Positions 23,436 through 33,925 of a stretch of 64,000 nt of DNA are shown one piece after another. Position 1 is the first letter of the stretch. Every line of letters starts with the position of its first letter. The notes under the pieces are model-generated. The model did not search any database and had not been told where the DNA came from. It was given only the letters and a program-made list of their open reading frames with translations. Both the position numbers and the translations under genes were made by a program. The DNA comes from Macrotis lagotis (lineage: Eukaryota > Chordata > Mammalia > Peramelemorphia > Peramelidae), in the NCBI RefSeq assembly GCF_037893015.1, contig NC_133666.1:626784310-626848309 (forward strand), read 5' to 3'.

Positions 23436-23643
23436 TACAATTATTACTATTATTTTTTTATTTTAATTTTTTTCTCCCCCCTTTACTTTATCACTGAAGC
23501 GAGTATATTTTTTTTAGGGGGAGGGGGTATTTCGTTTACTCTTAAACAAGAATATTTTATTAATGTATAAAAAACATTATTTGTACAAAATGAGAATAAA
23601 CAAATATTAAATATATATAAAAAAAGAAAGAAACACTAGGTGG

Positions 23644-23917
23644 AAGAGCACAGCTTTTAACAATTTCTCTGAGCCAAAAAGACATTGAGAGATATAACCT
23701 TGTTGGCAAGGTATTCTGCGGTTTTTTAATAACAAATTTTTACAAAGGTGATGGATGATATTTTGATTCATTCATTGTTATTGTAACACAATCTTAAAGT
23801 TTCAAAAAATTGTCTGAATCTGTTCTTATGCAAAGTTTACTAATTATACATAACACATTTCAATTTAATGTATATTCCATTTACTCCCTAAAACTCTATA
23901 ATACATAAAAATTTCTT
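23644..23917. other. 274-bp spacer between two convergent HAL1 elements
   Basis: AT-rich DNA that should belong to the retroviral fossil, since both HAL1s duplicate its ends. I recognise no domain in it. Confidence 0.4.
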
Positions 23918-23933
23918 GAGACCAAATGTTTCT

Positions 23934-24193
23934 TTTTTTTTTAAACAAGAATACATTTTATTTTATTTTTCCAATTACATGCTTTGGTATTTTTTCAACA
24001 TTCATCCATTTGTAAATTTATTAGTTACACATTTTTCTACTAGCCTGCCTGACCTTCTACCTTCTCTTGGTGTAGAACAATCTGGCAAAAGTTACACGTA
24101 GATATTTCTGTTTAACATATTTATAGTCATTTTGTACAAGAGAATTAGGACTAAGTGAAATGAAAGAGAACTATGATATAGGAGGGAAGCACT
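23934..24193 (-). mobile_element. candidate 3'-transduced segment of HAL1-B
   Basis: HAL1-A and HAL1-C end at the sequence corresponding to about 24195, but here 256 bp of unrelated DNA lie between that end and the poly(A), inside the target duplication. On the minus strand the segment ends with 'ttggaaaaataaaataaaat' about 20 bp before the poly(A), an A-rich polyadenylation-signal region that resembles an L1 tail. Read-through transcription of the source HAL1 into a downstream L1 tail is the simplest reading. Confidence 0.65.
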
Positions 24194-25588
24194 TATCTTT
24201 TTTCTTTTATTTTTTCTTTAATATTTATTCTCTTTTTGTACAAATAATGTTTTTTTATGCATTAATAAAATATTCTTGTTTAGGAGTAAACGAAATACCC
24301 CCTCTCCCCATAAACATAGACTTGCTTCAGCGATAAAGTAAAGGGGGGAGAAAAAAATTAAAATTAAAAAAATAATAGTAATAATTGTAGGTATGGCCAG
24401 GTGGCACAATGGATGGAGCACCAGCCTTGGAGCCATGCGCACCCGAGCCCACATCTGGCCCTGTACACCCAACAATCACCCAGCCGTGTGACATGTAAGC
24501 TACTGGAACTGCCCTGCCCTGCAAACACCAAAAGAAAAAAGAAAAAAAGACCCAAAATAAAATAAAATAGTAATAATAGTAAGGTTGTTGGACAGAGCAC
24601 TGACCCTTGAGCCAGGAGCACCCGGGTCCAAATCCAGCCTCAGACACCCAAAGATCACCCTGCTGTACGGCCCCAGGCAGGCCACCCAGCCCCATCTGCT
24701 CTGCACCCCCTCCCAAAATAATAATAATAAAAAATGTGCTTGAGTCTTTGTTCCAACAGCAACAACGCTGTCATGGGTGGATCACATTCTTTATGATAAG
24801 TCCATCACAAAAGTTACTTCCATATTTTTCCACCGTTGCCATTGCTGATCGCAACTCCCTCCTTTCTTATTTCTCCACTACTATGTACTATATTTTCTTT
24901 CTCCTTTCACGCTGACTCTGCTGTAGGGTAGCTGAGTGGTGCAGCAGACAGATCCCTGGCTCTGGGCCCAAGAGGGCCCGAGCCCCCATACCACCCCTTA
25001 GGCCCAGCATCCACCTGGCCCTATGGTCCCGGACAGGCCATCCAATTCCAGTCCCTTGAAAGAACTAAAAAAGAAAATGTGTTATATCAGACCACTCTCC
25101 CCCCAGAGTCCATTCCAGAGTCCATCCTCTCCTCCTTCATTCACATCCCCACCCCTTCCCTCTGTCCCCCCCCTCTCTCCTTCTTACTCCAGATGTCTAT
25201 GCCCCATTGAGTATATATGCTGTTTCCTCTCCTAGCCACCTCTGATGAGAGAGAAGATTCCCTCCCCTTGTGTTCCCCCCCTTCCATATCATTGCAATAG
25301 CTCACTGTAATAAAGAAAAATCTTAGTATATGAAATATCTTGGCCTATTCCCCCTCTCCTTTTTCTTTCTCCCATTACATTTCCCTTTTTTTCTATTGAC
25401 TCCATTTTTACACCATATTTTATCTTCAAATTCAGCTTTCTTCTGTGCTTCAACTATAAAAGCTCCCTCTACCTGCTCTATTAACTGAGAAGGTTCATAT
25501 GAGTATTGTCAGTGTCATTTTTCTATGCAGGAATACATGCAGTTCATCATCATCAAGTCCCTCATATTTTCCCCTTCCCCTCCAATCT

Positions 25589-26090
25589 CTATGCTTCACC
25601 TGAGTCCTGTATCTGAAGATCAAACCTTCTGTTCAGCTCTGGCCATTCCAACAGGAACATTTGAAATTCCCCTGGTTCATTGAAAGTCCATCTTTTTCCC
25701 TGGAAGAGGACATTCAGCCTTGCTGGGTAGTTGATTCTCTGTTGCATTCTAAGTTCTTTTGCCTTCTGGTATATTATATTCCTAGCCCTATGAGCTTCCA
25801 ATGTAGTTGCTGCTAAGTCCTGTGTGATCCTGACTGCAGCTCCACGATATTTGAACTGTGTCCTTCTGGCTGCTTGTAATATTTTCTCTTTGACTTGGGA
25901 GTTCTGGAATTTGGCTATAATATTCTTGGGGGTTGGTTTTTGGGGATCTCTTTCTCGGGGCGGGGGGATCTGTGGATTCTCTCCATTTCTATTTTGCCCT
26001 CTGCTTCTAGGATATCAGGGCAATTTTCCTGTAGTAATTCTTTGAAAATGATGTCAAGGCTCTTTTCCTGATCATGACTTTCAGGTATTC
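25589..26090 (-). pseudogene. HAL1-B ORF1, C-terminal part only
   Basis: The minus strand encodes the end of the RRM-like core and the ORF1 C-terminal domain, including 'RINYPARLNVLFQGKRWTFN' and the terminal 'RRFDLQIQDSGEA'. The coiled coil is absent because of the internal deletion. Confidence 0.8.
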
Positions 26091-26533
26091 CACGTGCTCG
26101 CTCTGGCAGAGGTCCCTAACTGTTCCCCCACTTTGTGCCCAGTGCTCCCTGGGGCATAGCTCATGAAACTCCCCCGCTGCTGTGAGCCTGGGCTCCCAGG
26201 GAGGCTGAAGTTCTTTCGCTCTGGTGGCTGCCAATCTGACCCCGGGGGAGCAGAGCCTTTCTGCTCTTTTCCAGGTTACCTTGAATAGGAGAACTGCCTC
26301 CCTGGGTCCCTCTCTGGGTTCTGTCTCTCAAAAATTTAGTTAGAGTCCTTAGCTTATGAGTTTTATGAGAGAGCTCCTAAGATGCAATCAGTTCTTGTTG
26401 CCATCTTGGCTCTGCCCCCGAGACCAAATGTTTCTAAAATCCCTTTTTTATGATTACAAAATTTTCTTAATAGTTCTCTTAATAATTTTATAAATTCAAA
26501 GCTCATATTCAAAATTACCTTACATTATTTTCC

Positions 26534-26536
<3 letters not shown>

Positions 26537-26568
<32 letters not shown>
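26537..26568 (+). repeat. (TA)n microsatellite
   Basis: About 16 TA dinucleotides. Confidence 0.9.
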
Positions 26569-26575
<7 letters not shown>

Positions 26576-27552
26576 ATTTAACATGCTAAGTGAGACCAGT
26601 CCAAAAAATAATTTTAGGGACAATTTCAATTTCTTCTAGGTCCCTTATAAGCATAATTTGCCAAATTAGTAAATTAAATTCTATTACTCTATCAGACCAG
26701 AAAAGAGACAACAGAAAAATAATAGAACCCCTTCTTCTCCAAAAACAACATGATTCTCAGAAAAATCTCCCTTTTTGGTGCCAATCAAAAGTTTTGGACA
26801 AAAGAAGATCTAATTTTGAAAAGAGAGAATGGAAAGAAGATTGGCCTATCAGAACACAGAGAACAGCAAGCCTGAGAGACATCTGAGAGTTTTTTTCTGC
26901 CTGTATTTTACAGCAAATACATAGAGACACATAAAAGGAGTAAGAGCATTTAGAACCAGAGAGCCCCCCCAAAATCTGGGGAAACCCTACTCTGCTCTCA
27001 CACTAGAGGGTTTCTTTAAACATTACACAAAGACAAAAAACCAGATAAACATACACACACTCTGGGCAGAAAACAGAACAAACGCCACCAAAGATGACAA
27101 ATCTTCCAAGAAACCAGAGGAAAAATGCCGAGAACATTCCATTTTTCACAATACATTTTTCCATTCAAAGGTTTTAATATCTAACACTTCTTGATTTTAA
27201 CTATAAATAACTGTAACTTTTGAGAAGGCAAGCAATCACTCAAAAATCCCTCAACCTAACTGCAATATCCCCTGTCCCCCTTCAGTTTAGAGTAAACCAA
27301 ATAACTTTTTTTAAAGGAACAGCCCTAAATCTTTTTCTGGGAGTGGAGTCTTCTATTATTAAATCCTCAATCGTCCCATTATTTTCTGTAATAATCAAAT
27401 TATGTACTTTAAAATGAACCTGATTATCTTGTCTTTCTGATATTAAATAGCGATTTTTTAACATTCTGTTTTATTTTATGAAGTCTTCATGAAACAATTT
27501 TCTCTCCTATCTAGTGCTTTTTCTTAATTCCTCTCTCAGTTAACTTCAAGCT

Positions 27553-27790
27553 CTAGATAAGGGAGCCATGAGCTGTCTGTTTCAGCCTAGCAAGAAATTG
27601 TACAAAATCTTCATTAGCTCCTTGTTTTATTTTTGTAAATGAGATATTGCCTCTTTCCTTTTCAGGCAATTTTGGCCATCCCTGTTTCTTCAAAGCCTTA
27701 TATAATAATCTTGTATGAGTTTCTTTATTTGCAACTCCTAGTACTTGTCCCATGATAAGATTTTTCTTACCTCACCAGTCCATATATACT
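27553..27790 (-). pseudogene. retroviral gag remnant (fossil)
   Basis: The minus strand encodes a matrix-like start 'MGQVLGVANKETHTRLLYKA' and a capsid-like stretch 'NEDFVQFLARLKQTAHGS', typical of class II gag. It belongs to the ERV at 18000-28400 and is broken. Confidence 0.7.
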
Positions 27791-27889
27791 GGGGCTGCAG
27801 CTGGAGGCCTCTTTTCCTTCTAGAGGCTCATCCGCCCTGGTTGAAGTCCTTCTGTAATCTTCCCCTAATCCCTAGGGGGCCCCACATTA

Positions 27890-28400
27890 TGGGTGACACT
27901 TGATAGGTACACTGACTACTTTGAGTGTCCTTCGCCAAGGAAGAACTATTCTCAGCTGAATGAGACAGGAGGCAAAGGTAGTGAGCACTCCAAATTTTAT
28001 TAGGTGCACACATCAGCTTATATCCTAGTCTACCCCAGTATTCTTGGACAACTCATGCTACCAGCTTAAGCTCCAATCATGTTAAAGATTACACATCGAT
28101 TAAATCATTACATATTGGTTAAACAGTTACACATTTTTATGCATACTTCATTGCTCCTATGGTCATGCGATTCTTGATCAATGTCAGGAAAAACAGAGGA
28201 ATTGGGTCATGCTGGTCTCCTGAGAAACCGAACCAGTATATTTGCAAAAGAACAAGTGGTCAAGAGGGTCTTTAAACCGTTACCTTTGTTGTTTCACAAC
28301 TATGGTCCTCAAGGATCCCTCACTGGAGAGTTGGTTGTTAAATTCTTGCTAGCATACTCCTGGTTCTTTGCCTTAAATGCACTCTCTTCTCACAGTCATC
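27890..28400 (-). repeat. LTR-like end of the retroviral fossil
   Basis: On the minus strand an AATAAA (near 28000) is followed about 110 bp later by a short GC-rich segment ('tggggccccctaggga') where a primer-binding site would lie, and then by the gag remnant. The outer boundary is not visible, so 28400 is a guess. Confidence 0.45.
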
Positions 28401-28454
28401 TCTGTGATTCTAAGTTTTCTTCAAGGTTGAAATCAGATATTGCCTCCTTTTTTA

Positions 28455-28592
28455 TTTTTTTGGAGGCAATCAAAGTTAAGTGACTTGCCCGGGATCACTC
28501 AGCTAATAAGTGTCTAAGAATAGATTTAAACTCAGGTCCTTCTGACTCCAAGGCCAGTGCTCTATTTGCTGTGTCCACCTTGATTCCCCAGA
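28455..28592 (-). mobile_element. CORE-SINE, older copy
   Basis: Reverse SINE: 'ggcaatcaaagttaagtgac', 'ttgcccgggatcactcagct', 'aaactcaggtccttctgact'. The head is degraded and no clear duplication is visible. Confidence 0.7.
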
Positions 28593-29310
28593 TGTTACTC
28601 ATATGTAAGCCTTTTTTTGATTTCAAATTTTTAATGTTTGAAAGTTTCGTGAGGCTTTCTAGGCCCCTAATATCAATTCTTATCACTTGAGGTATTGCTG
28701 TTGGATTGACTCATTGACTAATGATAATCCTATATCTCTTCTCCCTTCCACCTTTGCCCTTCTCTGTTCTTCACTAAATTCCCTGAGAAAGTAGTCTATA
28801 TATACTCCACTTTGACATTTCTTGATCCTTTAAAGTCTAAACTTTTTTCAGTCGGGCTTCAGATCTCATTTTGCAACAGAAACTTTGCTCTCCATAGTTA
28901 CCAGTGATTTCTGAATTCCCAAATCTAATGCAATAACTTTTCTAAGTTCTTATCCTCCTTGGACCTTTTTGCAACTCTGACATTTGATCATCATTTCTTC
29001 CTGGACATTCTCTCTTCTCCAGTTTTCCATGACCCTGGTCTCTCCTGCTTCTCCTCCTATCTGTATGACTGGTCCTTCTCAATCTTCCTTCGCTGAATCT
29101 CCTCCTTGTGCCCTATACCTCTCTTAGTGATCTCATTAGCTTCTATGATTTCCATTATACTCCTGGCCAGATAGAGCTACAAATCCAGCTCTAATCTCTC
29201 TCATGAGCTACAGACCTATAATGCCATTTGCTCAAACATCCAGTAGGTATCTCATATGAAAGAGAACTCATTAATCCTCCCCAAATGCCCTCCTTAACTT
29301 TTCTATTTCT

Positions 29311-30537
29311 TTTTTTTCACAGGTATAACATTTATTAAATTATGTACTATTCCTCAGAGAGTGGAGGGAATGGAACTCAAAATTAAAAAAAAACAAAGGA
29401 TAAAAATAAGTTTTATATGATATTGAGGAATAATATAAATTATTATTTTAAGAAAGAGATCAGTGGTGATTTTGAAGAAACTAGTGAATGATTAGGTCAG
29501 AAATCACATTTCAGGGGTTTTAAAATCAAGTGAGAGCAAAAGAAGTGGAGAAATTGATTCAATGACTTTCACAACTTTACCTGAGAAGATGAGGTGAGGT
29601 TACCAGCTAGTAGGTATGCTAGTTGTTGAGTTTTTTATTTAATTTTATTAAAGATGTTATATAAGTTTTACAATTTTTTTTCTTTTAAATTAAGTTTTAT
29701 TAAAGATATTATTTGAGTTTTACAATTTCCCCCCCATCTTGCTTCCCTTCCCCCACCCCCCACAGAAAGTACTCTGTCAGTCTTTACTTTGTTTCCATGT
29801 TGTACCTCGATACAAATTGAGTGTGATGAGAGAGAAATCATATCCTTAAAGAAGAGAGACAAGGAGTCTAAGAGGTAACAAGATCGGGCACTAAGATACC
29901 TGGTTTTTTTCCTAAATTAAAGGGAATAGTCCTTGAACTTTGTTCAAATTCCACATCTCCTTATCTGGATACAGCCCAAAATTGTTCCCAATTGTTGCAC
30001 TGATGGAATGAGCGAGTCCTTCAAGGTTCAATATCACCCCCATGTTGCTGTGAGGGTGTACAGTGTTTTTCTGGTTCTGCTCATCTCACTCAGCATCAAT
30101 TCATGCAAATCCCTCCAGGCTTCCCTGAAATCCCATCCCTCCTGGTTTATAATAGAACAATAGTGTTCCATGACATACACATACCACAGTTTGCTAAGCC
30201 ATTCCCCAATTGAAGGACATTTACTTGATTTCCAATTCTTTGCCACCACAAACAGGGCTGCTATGAATATCTTTGTACAAGTGATGTTTTTACCCTTTTT
30301 TCATCATCTCTTCAGGATATAGACCCAGTAGTGGTATTGCTGGGTCAAAGGGTATGCACATTTTTGCTGCCCTTTGGGCATAGTTCCAAATAGCTCTTTA
30401 GAAAGGTTGGATGAGTTCACAGCTCCACCAACAGTGTAATAGTGTCCCAGATTTCCCACAACCCTTCCAACAATGATCATTATCCTTTCTAGTCATATTG
30501 GCCAATCTGAGAGGTGTGAGGGGGTACCTCAGAGAAG
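29311..30537 (-). mobile_element. 5'-truncated L1 with a candidate 3' transduction
   Basis: A perfect 15-bp duplication, 'aacttttctatttct', flanks the element (29296-29310 and 30538-30552). On the minus strand it runs from 'ggtaccccctcacacctctc' through the end of ORF2 (reverse of 'catacccttt...cagcaatacc' near 30330-30355) and the 3' untranslated region to about 29650. Beyond the usual L1 end lie about 330 bp of non-L1 DNA and a terminal poly(A) (poly-T at 29311-29317). Confidence 0.85.
29318..29645 (-). mobile_element. candidate 3'-transduced segment of the L1
   Basis: This non-L1 segment lies between the L1 3' end and the terminal poly(A), within the target duplication. On the minus strand an AATAAA (complement at about 29331-29336) lies some 14 bp before the poly(A), as expected for a genomic polyadenylation signal used after L1 read-through. 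It contains no repeat that I recognise. Confidence 0.65.
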
Positions 30538-31080
30538 AACTTTTCTATTTCTATCAAAGGCACTACCATCTTCCATGTCACCCAAGCTCACAACTTTAAT
30601 AATGTCCTGGACTCCTCACTCTCACTCTACATATCTGATCCATTGCCAAACCTTGTCACCTTCTCAGCCTTTCTATTGTATCTTCCCTCTTTACTCACAC
30701 AGTCACAATCCTAGTTCAGACCTTTAGCATCTTGCCAGCATCCCAGAGGACTAAGGTACAGCAAGGGAGCAGCAGTCCTGAATATTGGCTAGTCAGTCAA
30801 CAAGCATTACTTGATCATCATATTGATCCACTTTCTCTCTCTAAATTTAAGTATCTTAACTTTCTTGTTTAAAAAAGGGAATTGGTTAATAGGTTAGACT
30901 ATACCAAAAACTATATTGGAAGAATTAAGACCCACATTAATGATCAATCTGTGTTGAAAGGAAGCAACTATGTGGCTAGATTAGACAAAAATCCACTATG
31001 GACATCGGAAAGGCTTCCTTACATTGATTACACAAGCTGGAAGTCTTCAGGAGTGAGACACAGTTAAAACAGTTGGTAGA

Positions 31081-31249
31081 GGGGCGGCTAGGTGGTGCAG
31101 TGGATAAAGCATTGGCCCTGGAGTCAGGAGTGCCTGGGTTCAAATCCGGTCTCAGACACTTAATACTTACTTAATACTTACCTAATTGCCTTGGGCAATC
31201 CACTTAACCCCATTTGCCTTGCAAAAACCTAAAAAAACAAACAAACAAA
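31081..31249 (+). mobile_element. tRNA-derived CORE-SINE
   Basis: Full-length forward copy beginning 'ggggcggctaggtggtgcag'. It carries a short internal duplication ('cttaatacttacttaatact') and an (AAAC)n tail. The flanks are 'aaaacagttggtaga' (31066-31080) and 'aaaacagtgggtaga' (31250-31264). Confidence 0.92.
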
Positions 31250-31264
31250 AAAACAGTGGGTAGA

Positions 31265-31900
31265 AATGTATCCTACCTGTCAAGTGGTACAGCATCAAAA
31301 GGTTCTTGACTTATAATTGGACTATAACTCCATCTTCCCACAAAGAAAGAGCACACTCAAACGTAAGCTGTGGTTTAACACATTGCCAAACCCGGTTGAT
31401 GAAGGAAAGGCAAAAATAGTCCCTGTTTTCCAGAAATTTATATTCTAAGAATTACACCCTATAAAATTATAAGAATTGTCAAAAAGATACTTTTATAGAA
31501 CTAGATAAAATAATAACAAAAGGCATTTGGGGAAAAAAAAATCTAAGTATCAAAAGTAGCACTTACTGACCTCAAACTATGTTCTAAAGCCACAGTCATC
31601 ATAACATCTGGCACTGGGTAAAAATATAGAAATAGATCACAACAGACTAGAAAAGAAAGGATCAGTGACAATGGAACTCAATAATCTAGTGTTGAATAAA
31701 GTCGAAAACATGATTGCTTTATGATTTAAAAAAACTGCTGGGAAAGTTGGAAAGTATCCTGGCAGAAATTCAATTTAGACCAACACCTTTCACCACATTC
31801 TACAATATGTTCTAAATAAATATGACCTTAATATTTAATATTATACTATAAAAAATTAAAAGGCAGCAAAACATAGACATCTCACAAATGTGAGATGTAT
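31265..31900. other. gene-free stretch, nothing recognised with confidence
   Basis: AT-rich DNA with some L1-like wording ('aacatctggcactgggtaaa' near 31602) that may be an old L1 ORF2 piece. No gene is visible. Confidence 0.35.
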
Positions 31901-31904
31901 TCTT

Positions 31905-32310
31905 ATTAGTTTATTCTTTAATTTTCTTCAATTACATGTAAAGATTGTTTACAACATTCATGTTTTGTATACTTTTCTCCCTCCCTCCCCAAGACAGCAA
32001 GTGATTTGATATCAGTAAGCATGAACATTCACATTAAACATATTTCCAGATTAGTCATACTGTGAAAGAAGAATCAAAGCAAAAGGGGAAAACCATTTGA
32101 AAGAAAAAAAAAGTTTAAAATTTAAAAATACTAAGCTTCAATCTGCATTCAGACTCCAAAGTTCTTTCTTTGTGATGTGATGGCATTTTCCATCTCAAAT
32201 CCTTTAGAATTGCCTTTGATCATTGTATTGCTGAGAAGAGCTAAGTCTATCATAGTTGATCAGCACACAGTGCTGCTGTTACTATGTACAGTGTTCTCCT
32301 GGTTTGAGCA
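31905..32310 (-). mobile_element. old L1 3' end
   Basis: Reverse L1: 'ttcaattacatgtaaagatt' and 'cttttctccctccctcccca' at the 3' side, reaching 'tacagtgttctcctggtt', a segment also found in the L1 at 29311 ('gtgtttttctggttctgctc'). Confidence 0.65.
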
Positions 32311-32409
32311 CATGTATTCTTGTTCAAACAAGATATAGAGACAATTGTCAAAGATAAAATAGATTAACCTTGATTACATGAAATTAAAAAGATTCTATAT
32401 GGATAAAAA

Positions 32410-33005
32410 ATTGTAAATAAAATTTTATTGATGTTTTCTCTTTCTTACCTCACCATAATTCACGTATTCTAATTCCTTCCCCTCCCAAAAAGCCATCCCA
32501 TATAATGAGTAGCAGTTTTTTAGAGGGAAAAATCATTAGAACATGTAATCAAAATTGAAAAGTCTGAAAATATGTGCAATGTATAACTTCTCCCCTCCAC
32601 AAAGGGTTGGGAGCATCCTCTCACATCTCTTCATTTGAGTCTTGCTTGACCTTTATAATTTTTTTACATTTACTTTTGATTTTTTTATGTCATTGTTACT
32701 TACATTGTTACCATGTATATTGTTTCCTTGACTCTGTGTCCTTTACTCTGCATCAGTTCATAAAAATTTTTTCCATGTTTCTCTTTATTCATAACACATC
32801 ACTTCTTTCATCACCATAATATTCATGCACTACAATTCATTTAGTCACTCCCTAATTGATGGTCATCTATTTTGGAGCATGTGGAGACTTTCTTATTATT
32901 GATGACTTCCTTGGGAATAAGACAAGTAATAAAGTCCCTGATACAAAGAATATGAATATTTTAGTCATTTTATTTACATAGTTCCAAATTGCTTTCCATA
33001 CAAAA
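32410..33005 (-). mobile_element. old L1 3' region, different subfamily
   Basis: Reverse orientation: 'ctctgcatcagttcataaaa', 'tcactccctaattgatggtc' and 'atagttccaaattgctttcc' follow the L1 ORF2 end in reverse. The 3' untranslated part differs from the younger copies. Confidence 0.6.
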
Positions 33006-33154
33006 GCAAAATTGATGCATTTAAAATATAAAGGAATGGAGTCAAATGAGAAAAAAGTATCAAATTTATTTGATGTGTTTGGTATTGAAGATATATAAGC
33101 AATTAACATATATATATGTTTTGTGTGTATACACATGTGTATGTGTGTATATAA

Positions 33155-33925
33155 CATGCATGGCTAAAAGCCATTGCCCAATAGATAAGAGGCTAAAGAA
33201 TAGGAACAAAAAATTCTCAAAAGAAGAATTGCACACTATCAATAAACACATGAAAGAATGCCCTAAAGCACTAATCATAAGGCAGATCAAAACAACCCTG
33301 AGCTTTCATCTCATATTCTGAAAACTGGTAAGCATGACAAAAAATGGGAATGGTTAGTGTTGGAAATGCTGCTAAAGATGGGAATAATGGTATATTATTG
33401 GTAGAACTGTGAAAAATAACCATTTTGGAAAGCAATTTGGAAACAGGCAAGTAGAAAGAAATATGAAAGTCCCCATATATACCAAAATAATTATAGCAAC
33501 AAGAATTGGAAAACAAAAGTAGATTTCCATTGATTGGGGAATGGCTAAACAAATTGGTACAAGAATGTAACAGAATATTACTAAGCTATAAGAAATGAAT
33601 GCAATGAATATAGAGAAGCATGAAAAGAGTCACAATAATTAATGCAAAGTGAAGTTAATGGAGCCAAGGAGAAAACTACAACAATGGAAATGAAAAAAGA
33701 TACACACACTTACAAATCAAGTGAATGCTGCAAAATTTTAAAGAAAGAGCATGACTTAAAAGAAGATATTCTAAACCAGCAGCCTTTTATGAAGGTGAGA
33801 GATCCACAAAGGTTGAGAATTATACATGTTTTCAAATGTTTTTTGATTATATTGATCAACTATCCTGATTTCCCCCCCCCTTTTTCCCCCCAACTTTTAA
33901 AAACTGCTATTTGTTAACTTGACTT
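33155..33925 (+). mobile_element. old L1 3' region
   Basis: Forward order: 'cattgcccaatagataagag', 'ggaaagcaatttggaaacag', 'ttgattggggaatggctaaa', 'gcaaagtgaagttaatggag'. It is back to back with the reverse L1 at 32410-33005. Confidence 0.65.

Larger units (their letters stand above)
20558..23629 (+). mobile_element. HAL1-A: half-L1 element with ORF1 only
   Basis: A complete-length plus-strand element bounded by a 14-bp duplication, 'gaaacactaggtgg', at 20544-20557 and 23630-23643. It begins with the L1-type start 'gcaagatggcaacaag', has a GC-rich 5' untranslated region, a degenerate ORF1 (21201-22270), then 1.3 kb of 3' sequence with three reversed SINE modules and an A/T-rich end. There is no ORF2, which is the definition of a half-L1. 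ORF1 is disabled by frameshifts near 21400 and 21697 and by stops near 21911 and 22160. It inserted into the retroviral fossil. Confidence 0.85.
23934..26419 (-). mobile_element. HAL1-B: half-L1 with internal deletion and extra 3' sequence
   Basis: A minus-strand element with a perfect 16-bp duplication, 'gagaccaaatgtttct', at 23918-23933 and 26420-26435. It starts (26419 downward) with 'cagagccaagatggcaacaa'. About 950 bp, spanning the end of the 5' region and the coiled-coil part of ORF1, are missing at a single junction near 26090-26096. The rest of ORF1 lies between 25589 and 26090. The three SINE modules follow at 24920-25065, 24575-24720 and 24390-24530. The standard HAL1 end is near 24195, and 256 bp of other sequence with its own poly(A) lie beyond it. 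Confidence 0.85.
18000..28400 (-). mobile_element. class II (betaretrovirus-like) endogenous retrovirus, broken, invaded by HAL1 and SINE elements
   Basis: A minus-strand proviral fossil. From its 5' side it shows an LTR-like end with a polyadenylation signal (about 27890-28400), a gag remnant (27553-27780 and neighbouring sequence), traces of the protease/reverse-transcriptase region (about 19800-20540), RNase H (19448-19783) and integrase (18780-19318). The integrase matches the mouse mammary tumour virus/ERV-K class, for example 'WQMDVTHELSFG' and 'HVTVDTFSSFI'. The element is broken, with roughly ten or more breaks, and no second LTR was found. Two HAL1s and a SINE inserted later, so it predates them; the still readable integrase suggests moderate age within the marsupial lineage. 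The left end is approximate. Confidence 0.8.
28740..30740 (+). mobile_element. L2 LINE split by a younger L1
   Basis: L2 order runs from 28740 to 29310 ('cttcagatctcattttgcaa', 'gatctcattagcttctatga', 'aaagagaactcattaatcct') and resumes at 30538-30740 ('ccatgtcacccaagctcaca', 'gatccattgccaaaccttgt'). The L1 at 29311-30537 cuts it at a duplicated 15-mer. Confidence 0.75.
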
